Source: JALRBM01 sp964615445
GTDB lineage: Bacteria; Patescibacteriota; Saccharimonadia; Saccharimonadales; Saccharimonadaceae
DNA: 7,009 bases
Direction: 5' to 3'
NCBI GenBank assembly: GCA_964615445.1
Contig: CAZTOK010000051.1
Coordinates: 1 to 7,009, forward strand
In this document: positions 1 through 5,624 of the stretch, in pieces
How positions within the stretch are numbered: the first letter of the stretch is position 1
How the letters are laid out: every line of letters begins with the position of its first letter
Notes under the pieces: model-generated
Seen by the model: the letters and a program-made list of their open reading frames with translations, nothing else
Told to the model about the DNA's origin: nothing
The model's database searches: none
Position numbers and translations under genes: made by a program

Positions 1-5
1 AGCCA

Positions 6-172
6 AAATTAGGTGCAACGAAAGCAACCTTTACAAATTGGACGAGCGTCGTGTAGTATCTCAGGCATTGATGAGATGCGGTCATTGATATGTACATTCA
101 GGCGAATGTTGAGAATGGCTCGTTGCATCTAATTTCCCTTCGGTGCTGCTAGCCGTTCTCAACTAGGTTGAG
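6..172. other. structured RNA-like region with 16-bp inverted repeat
   Basis: Positions 6-21 pair with 120-135 over 16 base pairs, with one G-U wobble when read as plus-strand RNA, and enclose 98 bases. Inside is a perfect 6-bp hairpin (94-99 with 104-109, loop AGGC). A second long pairing, 111-120 with 151-160, cannot form in a simple nested fold together with the outer helix, because 111-119 lies inside it and 120 is shared. The two pairings would therefore be alternatives or a pseudoknot. A further perfect hairpin, CTCAAC-TAG-GTTGAG, sits at 158-172. The block ends about 50 bases before the start codon at 220. It could be a non-coding RNA, a regulatory leader of the secreted-protein gene, or the end of a mobile element. 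I recognise no known RNA family, and the pairing is the only evidence. Confidence 0.4.
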
Positions 173-219
173 CTACTACTGCGATGGTCGCAGAGTGACG
201 TACGGCCAAAGGAGCTGTC

Positions 220-654
220 ATGGCAGCCGCCAAGCAGCACAAACTGTCAGCGCACATGCGTCGGACTATCGGAATGGTCGTCGCAACGTGCATGATTGCG
301 GTCGCATCTCTGTTTGCGTCGGCCGGTTCGGTGAGTGCAATACCCGGTGGGTCAATTGGCAATTGCCATGGGCCGTGGTTCAGCAAAAACCCGGACATTT
401 GCATACGCATTCGGCCGCAGCAGAAGGACTTCAGCACACACAGGGAGTTCATCTCCTGGGTTGCTGGAGACCAGGTCAGTCCTGCTCCGGATCACTTCAT
501 GGAAGTCTGGGGCGACGGCTTCTATTACTCCTGGTATGGCGTGTACAAGGAGTTCAATATCAATCGATGGGTGCACTCGGGCACGAATATCTGTGCTGCA
601 GAGACAGACCACGAAGAGCGTAGGGTGATCGCCTGTTTCGGCATCAAGGTGTAA
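220..654 (+). CDS. small secreted protein of unknown function, four mature cysteines
   Basis: This 144-residue protein has a typical Sec signal peptide: a basic N-region (K5, K8, R14, R15), a hydrophobic core at about 16-34, and a small-residue cleavage site after the VSA at 38-40. The predicted mature part is about 104 residues and contains Cys49, Cys61, Cys125 and Cys139, which could form two disulfides. It is rich in aromatic residues (W53, W80, W97, W105, W117 and an FYYSWY run at 101-106), suggesting a small compact extracellular domain. There is no lipobox, no LPXTG sorting motif and no recognisable catalytic motif, and I do not know the family. The start is supported by GGAG at 211-214, five bases before the ATG. 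By eye the gene is richer in GC than everything to its right, and it uses a classical ribosome binding site whereas the next gene appears leaderless. This suggests separate origin, perhaps from an actinobacterium. Overlapping frames are shadows. Confidence 0.75.
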   Translation: MAAAKQHKLSAHMRRTIGMVVATCMIAVASLFASAGSVSAIPGGSIGNCHGPWFSKNPDICIRIRPQQKDFSTHREFISWVAGDQVSPAPDHFMEVWGDGFYYSWYGVYKEFNINRWVHSGTNICAAETDHEERRVIACFGIKV

Positions 655-665
655 GCTCTCTCACC

Positions 666-738
666 TGAAAGTACTATCCCAGCCAACGCTCACTTTTAGT
701 GGGTTTCCGCAAGGAATTTAGTTGGCTGGGCACTTTCA
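666..738 (+). ncRNA. compact multi-helix RNA structure with GCAA tetraloop
   Basis: The outer helix is TGAAAGT (666-672) with ACTTTCA (732-738). It is followed by a perfect 10-bp helix, CCCAGCCAAC (678-687) with GTTGGCTGGG (721-730). Inside are two hairpins: CTCACT/AGTGGG (689-694 with 698-703, one G-U pair, loop TTT) and TTCC/GGAA (705-708 with 713-716) closed by a GCAA tetraloop of the GNRA class. The result is a three-way-junction shape in 73 bases. It starts 11 bases after the stop of the secreted-protein gene and ends before the promoter of the next gene. There is no T-tract, so it is not a standard intrinsic terminator. It may be a structured 3' UTR, a processing or stability element, or a small RNA. 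The CCCAGCCA in the stem equals the tRNA-Gln 3' end, so an origin as an inverted attachment-site fragment is also possible. Confidence 0.45.
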
Positions 739-766
739 AGCTTCATAGTAATTTAGGACGAAAGGC

Positions 767-775
767 TGCTATACT
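767..775 (+). promoter_or_regulatory. extended -10 promoter, leaderless start
   Basis: TG-C-TATACT is an extended -10 element. Six bases separate the hexamer from the ATG at 782, so transcription would begin at or within a base of the start codon. No convincing -35 hexamer is seen at 16-18 bases upstream, as is usual for extended -10 promoters. No ribosome binding site precedes the ATG, which agrees with a leaderless mRNA. Confidence 0.55.
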
Positions 776-781
776 GACGCC

Positions 782-1276
782 ATGAAAAACATAACTGCCA
801 AAAAGCTGTTGCTTAGTTCTGTTGCTTCGTTTGTGCTTGGTTCCGGGATGCTCACATTTATTAAGTTTAAAATGGCGAGCACATCTTGCTACCCCGATAG
901 GTGCGCTATCTTAGACTTTCTGCGTCAATGGGTCGCTCCAATGGCCCAATTTCTAGCCGTGCTCAGTATAGTGCTGGTTATTGCGGCAGTCGTCGTAAAA
1001 TTAGGTAGTCCTAAGCCCGGTCTTTCTGAGAAGGCGATCACCAAGCGACAAAGTATGATAGCGGCAGTATTACTGACTATTGGAAGTACGATATTCTTGT
1101 TTAGCCAATGGAAATTATCGAATTTATCGGCCTACTACGACCGCCACGAAGTGGAGTGGTATGGGTCTATAGCTAGCCCGTTCGGTGGCTTACTCTTCCT
1201 TCTTGGCTTCGTAGTTCTATATGTCCTAGTACTTAAGCCAAAGAAGCACCTTATCGACGAGGAGCGCAACAGCTAA
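782..1276 (+). CDS. four-helix integral membrane protein, unknown function
   Basis: This 164-residue protein has four hydrophobic segments at about 9-29, 52-73, 92-110 and 128-152, each long enough to span the membrane. Basic residues follow the first helix (K28, K30), lie in the 2-3 loop (K73, K78, K84, K88, R89) and form the C-terminal KPKKH at 152-156. By the positive-inside rule the 2-3 loop and the C-terminus face the cytoplasm, and the segment between helices 1 and 2 is outside. That outside segment holds a close cysteine pair (C36 and C41, CYPDRC), which could form a small disulfide loop or bind a metal. No transporter, enzyme or toxin signature is visible. The gene is monocistronic, served by the extended -10 element directly before its ATG, and its stop lies one base from the stop of the convergent restriction gene. 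It does not resemble a known immunity or holin protein closely enough to name. Confidence 0.75.
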   Translation: MKNITAKKLLLSSVASFVLGSGMLTFIKFKMASTSCYPDRCAILDFLRQWVAPMAQFLAVLSIVLVIAAVVVKLGSPKPGLSEKAITKRQSMIAAVLLTIGSTIFLFSQWKLSNLSAYYDRHEVEWYGSIASPFGGLLFLLGFVVLYVLVLKPKKHLIDEERNS

Positions 1277-1277
1277 T

Positions 1278-3266
1278 CTACCTCTCGGCAATATCTGTAT
1301 CCGTGAGGAAGTCTAGTCCCAAAAGCTCTTTCTTTTGCTTATTATCACCAAGGTTGAGCTTCCAGCGATTTTCCATAAATTCTAGGAGTCTAATGCCCCG
1401 CTCAAGTATAGTTTGTGCGGTCCAGTCCGATTGCTTTGTGACTTCTATTTCGCTTAAGGAGCCATATTTATAGCAAATTTTCGTATCATTGTCGCATTTA
1501 TGTGTAAAGCTAGCGTTCTGGAGGCTCGAGTTTCGTGGCCTCGACAAAGGCAATAGGTTACCCAAGGAGTCACGCAAAGATCGCTGCTGTCTAGGAGAAT
1601 AGCCCTTGAAATGACCCACCCAGTAATCATCGCTAGCAGTCTGAGGAAGAATATGTTCAACGGTAGATGAAGTTGCAAAACCACTGACGTACTGATCCCA
1701 ATCTATTTTGTGTTTTTGTATTTTAGTTTCGGCTTCTAAACTGAGCTCATATTCATACATGAAATAGCGTAAGCCCTCCCACATGTAATAACCACGATAG
1801 TCACCGAGACGCTCCAGGCCGTACCAGTCCTCTTTGCCCAGTTTTACTATCTTTTCGTTTACCTCTATTATTAAATCTATGAGCTTCTGCGCGTCGTCTA
1901 ATTTCTTCGCAAGGATATACATTTCCTTTATATATCTTCTGGCTTCATACTGTCGAGATAGAGATAGTAAAAACCCGCATCTTTCTACGGCCTTCAACAT
2001 CTTAAGCGATTGCGCCTTCGAGGGCTTTAGGAGGTAAAACTTCATTAGTGTAGCAGCAAAGACTTCCATCGCGAAGCTATTTCTCCGCACTTTATCGGCC
2101 CAAATTTTTTCGCTATCAGTGAATGAAGATGACATGGTTGGATTATTTAGGTCGAACCAAATGACTACTGCATTAGATATATTCTCCGCATACTTTTTTA
2201 CTGCTTTTGCGGGAATTCGTTTCTTTCTCGGTGCGTCATTCTCAGGGTTGTCTCTGGTAGAAAACACGTCATCTAGTAAGGCGGCTCCGATTTCTTGTGA
2301 TATTTGTATTTGTCCTGTTCGCCCTGCTCGATTAAGCTGCCTATATCTCATATCTAGGTTGGAATCAAAAAAATACATTTGAGTGTGAACATATAGGAAA
2401 GTGTCATCTATAAGTGGATTATTTTCATTTTTTCCGAGATAATGGTATATAGATCTCCAAGAGTCGTTGACTATTTTTCGCAGGCTTTGTCGATCATTAT
2501 CGCTTAAGTTGCTATATCGGGTCGATAAGTAGATCAGCCTATTCTTCAGAAGTTCAAGATTCGATAGCTGCACGCCACGATTGTTCATAGTCTCAAAAGA
2601 TACAAAAACATCGATCTCGGACTCCATTACATATGTATTGAACATAAGGCTTTGGGTTGTTTTTCGGTATATATCTTCTATGTTATCCTGATCAAGTTTT
2701 TCTAAATAGTTAGTGAAAATGTCCTTAGCTCTTTGCAAGTTGCTTGTGTAAATTGTACGTTCATCCGAATAGCCACTTGGAGAGTCTTCACCAAAAATCT
2801 TGATTTTTAGGAATTCGTAACTAGGGTTGTCTTTCTCGTATCCAAAAATATATGAACGCGAGATCGCATCCTTGTGTGAGTCGTAGACATATTGCTTCCT
2901 AATCTCTTCTATTGTGTCGAAGTTTAGGGTCGAAATTTTCTTGGATTTTGCAATTTCGCAGATACACTCTATTAGAATGACAGTTGTTGTTAGCCTTTGT
3001 TGTCCGTCAACAACGTGATAGGGTGTAAAATTCTTACCATCAATTATCCAAAGATCATCTTCCCAATTTTTGTAAGCTCTTCTATCAAGTTTTTCTACAG
3101 TTAGGACGCCGGCGTAATGACTTTTTCCAGTTTCAATCTGGAGTATGTCACTTAAGAACTCCTTGACTTGTTTTTCTGTCCACGCGTAACCTCTTTGATA
3201 ATCAGGTATTCTATATATTGCCTGATTGAATATCTTGGAAATAGGTCGAAGAGTATTAGAATCCAT
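1278..3266 (-). CDS. GmrSD/BrxU-type restriction protein (DUF262-DUF1524)
   Basis: This 662-residue protein has the full layout of fused GmrSD modification-dependent (type IV) restriction endonucleases. The N-terminal DUF262 domain shows YQRGYAW at 23-29, VVDGQQRLTT at 85-94 (the DGQQR motif of the ParB/Srx-like NTP-binding fold), and FETMNNRGVQLSNLELLKNRL at 224-243. The C-terminal DUF1524 domain shows the HNH-type nuclease motif VEHILPQ at 536-542 (His538), then LGNLLPLS at 568-575 and Asn579/Asn584 in a stretch typical of the family. It ends with a W-x9-R helix at 615-625 often found after the nuclease core. In characterised members, NTP binding or hydrolysis by the first domain controls cleavage of DNA carrying modified cytosines by the second. 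Both active regions look intact. A GGAGG (complement of 3273-3277) seven bases before the ATG fixes the start, with a promoter just upstream. The true target is unknown. Related DUF262 proteins also occur as parts of other defence systems, but here it stands alone. Confidence 0.88.
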   Translation of the reverse strand: MDSNTLRPISKIFNQAIYRIPDYQRGYAWTEKQVKEFLSDILQIETGKSHYAGVLTVEKLDRRAYKNWEDDLWIIDGKNFTPYHVVDGQQRLTTTVILIECICEIAKSKKISTLNFDTIEEIRKQYVYDSHKDAISRSYIFGYEKDNPSYEFLKIKIFGEDSPSGYSDERTIYTSNLQRAKDIFTNYLEKLDQDNIEDIYRKTTQSLMFNTYVMESEIDVFVSFETMNNRGVQLSNLELLKNRLIYLSTRYSNLSDNDRQSLRKIVNDSWRSIYHYLGKNENNPLIDDTFLYVHTQMYFFDSNLDMRYRQLNRAGRTGQIQISQEIGAALLDDVFSTRDNPENDAPRKKRIPAKAVKKYAENISNAVVIWFDLNNPTMSSSFTDSEKIWADKVRRNSFAMEVFAATLMKFYLLKPSKAQSLKMLKAVERCGFLLSLSRQYEARRYIKEMYILAKKLDDAQKLIDLIIEVNEKIVKLGKEDWYGLERLGDYRGYYMWEGLRYFMYEYELSLEAETKIQKHKIDWDQYVSGFATSSTVEHILPQTASDDYWVGHFKGYSPRQQRSLRDSLGNLLPLSRPRNSSLQNASFTHKCDNDTKICYKYGSLSEIEVTKQSDWTAQTILERGIRLLEFMENRWKLNLGDNKQKKELLGLDFLTDTDIAER

Positions 3267-3305
3267 GGACAGCCTCCGTCTTTATATCATGCTACTATTC
3301 CACAA

Positions 3306-3333
3306 ATTATAAGCGTACGTATCAATTTAACAA
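3306..3333 (-). promoter_or_regulatory. sigma70-type promoter of the DUF262 gene
   Basis: On the minus strand TTGTTA (complement of 3328-3333) is followed after 16 bases by a consensus TATAAT (complement of 3306-3311). The predicted start of transcription is near 3299, giving a leader of about 33 bases with a GGAGG ribosome binding site. The spacer contains the palindrome TACGTA/CGTACG, which might be an operator, but it is too short to be sure. Confidence 0.6.
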
Positions 3334-3377
3334 CTATTTTTAGTTATTAGGCGAGAACGTTGAGCGAGGGAGTCAAC

Positions 3378-3506
3378 TCATGGAGGGATTCGACTCTTGC
3401 GCGCAGGAAACTTGTCACTGGCAACCTTCCCCACTTTTCATTCTCATCCCTACCTCAAACATGAAAACGCACCCATCTTTCGATGAGTGCGTTTTCATGG
3501 CTGACC
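3378..3506. repeat. boundary unit A: degraded tRNA-Gln-end repeat unit
   Basis: This unit matches the one at 6831-6963 in order and content. It begins with CTCATGG-AGGGATTCG (3377-3391), which equals the other copy with nine bases missing from the tRNA-derived core. A degraded version of the 11-bp hairpin follows (3406-3416 with 3420-3430, three positions changed in the left arm). Next come a 32-base block at 3418-3449 identical to 6877-6908, CTCAAAC at 3454-3460, the hairpin at 3461-3498, and TGGCTG at 3498-3503, which again resembles the tRNA end. It marks the left edge of the cargo carrying the five-gene operon. No protein is supported here. Confidence 0.7.
3461..3498 (-). terminator. hairpin, probable terminator of the five-gene operon
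   Basis: ATGAAAACGCAC (3461-3472) pairs perfectly with GTGCGTTTTCAT (3487-3498), with an inner CATC/GATG extension (3474-3477 with 3482-3485) and loop TTTC. It lies about 145 bases downstream of the operon's last stop. On the minus strand it is followed by GTTTGAGG, so the T-tract is weak. The position matches the terminator directly after the tRNA-Gln gene at the other boundary. Confidence 0.5.
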
Positions 3507-3520
3507 TAGTGTCTCGAAAT
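3498..3520 (-). repeat. degenerate tRNA 3'-end-like sequence
   Basis: Read on the minus strand this is TTTCGAGACACTAGG followed by TCAGCCA, resembling the T-loop to CCA part of a tRNA (compare TTCGAATCC and the CAGCCA end of tRNA-Gln). It directly follows the hairpin, just as the real tRNA end follows the hairpin at 6924-6963. No cloverleaf can be built upstream, so it is not a working tRNA. It may be an old attachment-site half. Confidence 0.35.
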
Positions 3521-3641
3521 TGGAACACTATCTACCCAAGTCTGTGCCTTATGCACAAGAGGCTTCAAAAACTTGCGAGTTCGTACAATTCGGAAGTGCG
3601 GCAATAGTAGAGTAGATAGAGGAGTATCTGTAATTGAATTA

Positions 3642-4427
3642 TTACTTACCTTCAAGCTGCACTATTGCAGACTGAAGTACCTTGAAACACATTTCAGCTG
3701 TTTTCATTGTAGGACTAAATTTCTTTGTTGCTTGCTGATTTGGGTGTATATAATTTCTAAACTCTCTCAACCTACTACTAAATTGACTTGTATCCTCATC
3801 TATTAACCCAATTTCCTTTGAAACATCTATCAAAGCAGAAAGCTTCCAGTCCCTTAACGGTAGTACGTTACCTGTAGCACGATCCTTGGGGGATGCTACT
3901 GCCACATTCATTGCAGCTGGATGTCTTGTTGCGTAACTTAATAGTAAGCCCTCGAGTGTGCTGCCACAAAGAAATATAGCCGCGAGAGGCGCTTGTGCAT
4001 CCATACACTTTTGTATCTCAACTATTCTTTCTTCTATAACTTTTTTAAGTTCTACTGAAAGTATTAACTTGTTGACATCAATTGCACCAATCGACTTATT
4101 CAGATAGGTCTGGCGTGATGACGAAATAACCGCTTCATCACCTGCTAAGAAATCCCTAACCCATCGTTTAGATAACTCGGTTAAAGTGAAGCCGTTGCGA
4201 CGCTTAATGATTTTCTTCGGCTTTGTAAGTAGACTTCCAATTTGACCTCCGAAGTTAGAAGGAATGCTAACGTTATGCTCTATGTAGAATTGCTTAATAT
4301 CAGAAAGTGTCGCAATATCATTATTTAGCACCTGTATCGTATGATAAACAGCGAACAGAAAAACGTTTGAGGAAGACTGACCATCTAAGTCATACTCTCG
4401 AATATAATCATTACTAGATTTTGTCAT
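3642..4427 (-). CDS. winged-helix/HEPN-domain fusion protein, putative effector
   Basis: This 261-residue cytosolic protein ends the five-gene operon. Residues 18-95 follow the pattern seen in the four upstream products: a hydrophobic helix (NVFLFAVYHTIQ, 21-32), a SDIKQFY helix (42-48), a recognition-like helix, and a basic KPKKIIKRRNGFTLTEL wing (69-85). Residues about 115-261 are all helical and include LAAIFLCGSTLEGLLLSY (148-165), WKLSALIDVSKEIGLI (194-209) and a terminal LREFRNYIHPN (220-230). R221-x6-H228, with R224-N225 between, matches the catalytic RX4-6H motif of HEPN ribonucleases and the RNxIHP form common in HEPN/DUF4145-like proteins. The ATG overlaps the preceding gene by 14 bases and has AAGGAAG just upstream. 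In known systems HEPN domains cut RNA to stop growth or phage replication. A non-catalytic scaffolding HEPN domain is the main alternative. Confidence 0.72.
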   Translation of the reverse strand: MTKSSNDYIREYDLDGQSSSNVFLFAVYHTIQVLNNDIATLSDIKQFYIEHNVSIPSNFGGQIGSLLTKPKKIIKRRNGFTLTELSKRWVRDFLAGDEAVISSSRQTYLNKSIGAIDVNKLILSVELKKVIEERIVEIQKCMDAQAPLAAIFLCGSTLEGLLLSYATRHPAAMNVAVASPKDRATGNVLPLRDWKLSALIDVSKEIGLIDEDTSQFSSRLREFRNYIHPNQQATKKFSPTMKTAEMCFKVLQSAIVQLEGK

Positions 4428-4809
4428 CTTCCTTGAACGTTTCTTTCCATTCGGAGCTTAATACGTAAATAGATTTACGCGGCGAATCAACATAGCCTTT
4501 TGTTTTTGCTACAGTAGAGTATTTGGGATTGAAACTTTTGATAATAGAAGTCATGCGACCCCAGGTGGACTTAATGTCATCAATCGTTACTTCGTGTGTT
4601 CCGTCCCCTTTCGAAAGGTACGCGACAATCATAGCAAATCTTACTTCAGGGGCCTTACCCTTGATGTATTTATCGGCGAACGCACGCTCATTTAGTTTAA
4701 AATTTGCAATATTTTGCATGGAAACGAACTCATCTTGATTCGCGAGTACAATCGACTCGAGTTTTGCAACCCTATCCACGAGGTTCTGTAGTAGATCGTC
4801 ATTATTCAT
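4414..4809 (-). CDS. small coiled-coil plus winged-helix-like protein (fourth gene)
   Basis: This protein has 131 residues when started at the ATG 4807-4809, which overlaps the preceding stop by eight bases (ATGAATAA). The frame is open to 4881, but the 24 extra residues would lie wholly inside the previous gene, and the sibling proteins also begin right before their coiled coil. Residues 4-22 form a heptad helix (LLQNLVDRVAKLESIVL). Residues 40-125 hold the shared domain: VRFAMIVAYLSKG (56-68), VTIDDIKSTWGRM (74-86), FNPKYSTVAKTKGYVDS (93-109), and a KSIYVLSSEWKETF wing (112-125). The D-I-K-x-x-W helix and the KGYV turn closely match the second and third genes. The role is unknown. It is probably a subunit that pairs with its siblings through the coiled coils and binds nucleic acid or protein. 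Confidence 0.72.
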   Translation of the reverse strand: MNNDDLLQNLVDRVAKLESIVLANQDEFVSMQNIANFKLNERAFADKYIKGKAPEVRFAMIVAYLSKGDGTHEVTIDDIKSTWGRMTSIIKSFNPKYSTVAKTKGYVDSPRKSIYVLSSEWKETFKEDDKI

Positions 4810-5182
4810 TAGATGAATCTCGCTCAATAATAGCCGAGAAGAAGTCTTCTCCCTTTTGCGTAAGATCGTATCTTTTGTCATCCACTTCGCGAACTAGGCC
4901 TTCTGTAATCGCCCGTTCAAGTAACTTCGGATCACATTTCCCAACAAATTTCGCCTTAACCCAGTCTACCTTTATATCAGGCATACCAATGGGACCATCC
5001 TGGCTAATAAGCTCATGGTATCCCACTATCGCAACAATTTTTTGTTGGCCATTTTTCAATAAAGAATTACGTGAAATTTCCGATAACGCAATCTGCTTAG
5101 ATCGAGGTTTGAAATTACCTGTTGAGCCAAAAACAGCCTCTTCGAGCTTCTTAAGGCGTTGCTCAATTTCTGAATCACTCAT
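4802..5182 (-). CDS. small coiled-coil plus winged-helix-like protein (third gene)
   Basis: This is a 126-residue protein. Residues 3-18 are a short heptad helix (DSEIEQRLKKLEEAVF). A basic linker (22-31) follows, then the core domain at 33-115 with helices QQKIVAIVGYHELI (46-59), PDIKVDWVKAKFVG (68-81) and CDPKLLERAITEGLVRE (83-99). A hairpin wing, DDKRYDLTQKGEDFF, lies at 101-115. The ending Y-D-L-T-x-x-G-x-x-F is typical of winged-helix wings and resembles WMLTMTGQMF in the second gene. The start is well supported: GGAGGA lies nine bases before the ATG, and ATGAGTGA overlaps the previous stop by eight bases, suggesting translational coupling. This is the clearest ribosome binding site in the operon, so this subunit may be made in larger amounts. 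I know no specific function. Confidence 0.78.
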   Translation of the reverse strand: MSDSEIEQRLKKLEEAVFGSTGNFKPRSKQIALSEISRNSLLKNGQQKIVAIVGYHELISQDGPIGMPDIKVDWVKAKFVGKCDPKLLERAITEGLVREVDDKRYDLTQKGEDFFSAIIERDSSNE

Positions 5183-5624
5183 TCTTACCGTCCTCCGCTA
5201 GTCCATTTTCAATAAACATTTGACCTGTCATAGTTAGCATCCAGCTCTTCTTTCCATCAACAATATCTCCGTCCATAAGATAGCCCTTGGCAATGTTTTT
5301 GTTTACCTTATCGTTTATATTTGCTGGTAACTTTAGTCGAGCTTCGCGAAATACCCGCTTAAGATCTTCAGCCGTGAAAGATTGTTGACCTCCTTCTTCT
5401 ATATAAGCTCCTAAAACGAGGGTGCGTTGATTGTCGTCTGAAGGTGAGTGCTTTAAAATAAACTCACGTGCCGAAGCTGATTTAGTGGATACAACTGACG
5501 GTTGACTCTTCGGGGTGCTCGAATCTGACATCTTCAAGCTTTCTTCGATACGACTCAATCGTTGTTCGATATTTTCCAGGAATGTTTTAATATCTTTTAA
5601 ATCTTGTTCCATGTTACGCCCCAT
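5175..5624 (-). CDS. small coiled-coil plus winged-helix-like protein (second gene)
   Basis: This is a 149-residue protein. Residues 5-32 form the longest coiled coil of the set, with regular heptads (MEQDLKDIKTFLENIEQRL at 5-23, then RIEESLK). A Ser/Thr/Pro-rich linker spans 33-52. The core (52-142) has helices REFILKHS (53-60), QRTLVLGAYIEEGG (66-79), FTAEDLKRVFREARL (83-97) and NINDKVNKNIAKGYLM (102-117). A wing, KSWMLTMTGQMFIENGL (126-142), closes it. The start used overlaps the first gene's stop by 11 bases. An alternative ATG at residue 5 (position 5612) lies one base after that stop, has GGGG before it, and begins exactly at the coiled coil, so the true start is undecided. The long helix suggests this subunit could be the hub of an oligomer. 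The function is unknown. Confidence 0.77.
   Translation of the reverse strand: MGRNMEQDLKDIKTFLENIEQRLSRIEESLKMSDSSTPKSQPSVVSTKSASAREFILKHSPSDDNQRTLVLGAYIEEGGQQSFTAEDLKRVFREARLKLPANINDKVNKNIAKGYLMDGDIVDGKKSWMLTMTGQMFIENGLAEDGKNE

Noticed and set aside
54..94. Possible promoter for the secreted-protein gene (TTGATG at 68-73, TATGTA at 89-94)
   Set aside because: The spacer is only 15 bases and the -10 is poor. The same bases are part of the paired region, so I cannot support it.
3498..3545. A second tRNA gene on the minus strand
   Set aside because: Only a T-loop-like TTCGA and a CAGCCA end are present. The apparent T-stem would need a 12-14-base loop and no anticodon arm fits.
3380..3607. 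75-codon plus-strand frame starting in boundary unit A
   Set aside because: It reads through the repeat unit and terminator hairpin, has no ribosome site, and its composition follows the repeat sequence.
4810..4881. Longer N-terminus for the fourth operon gene
   Set aside because: The extra 24 residues lie fully within the third gene, and the ATG at 4809 gives the same eight-base overlap geometry as the previous junction and starts at the coiled coil like the siblings.
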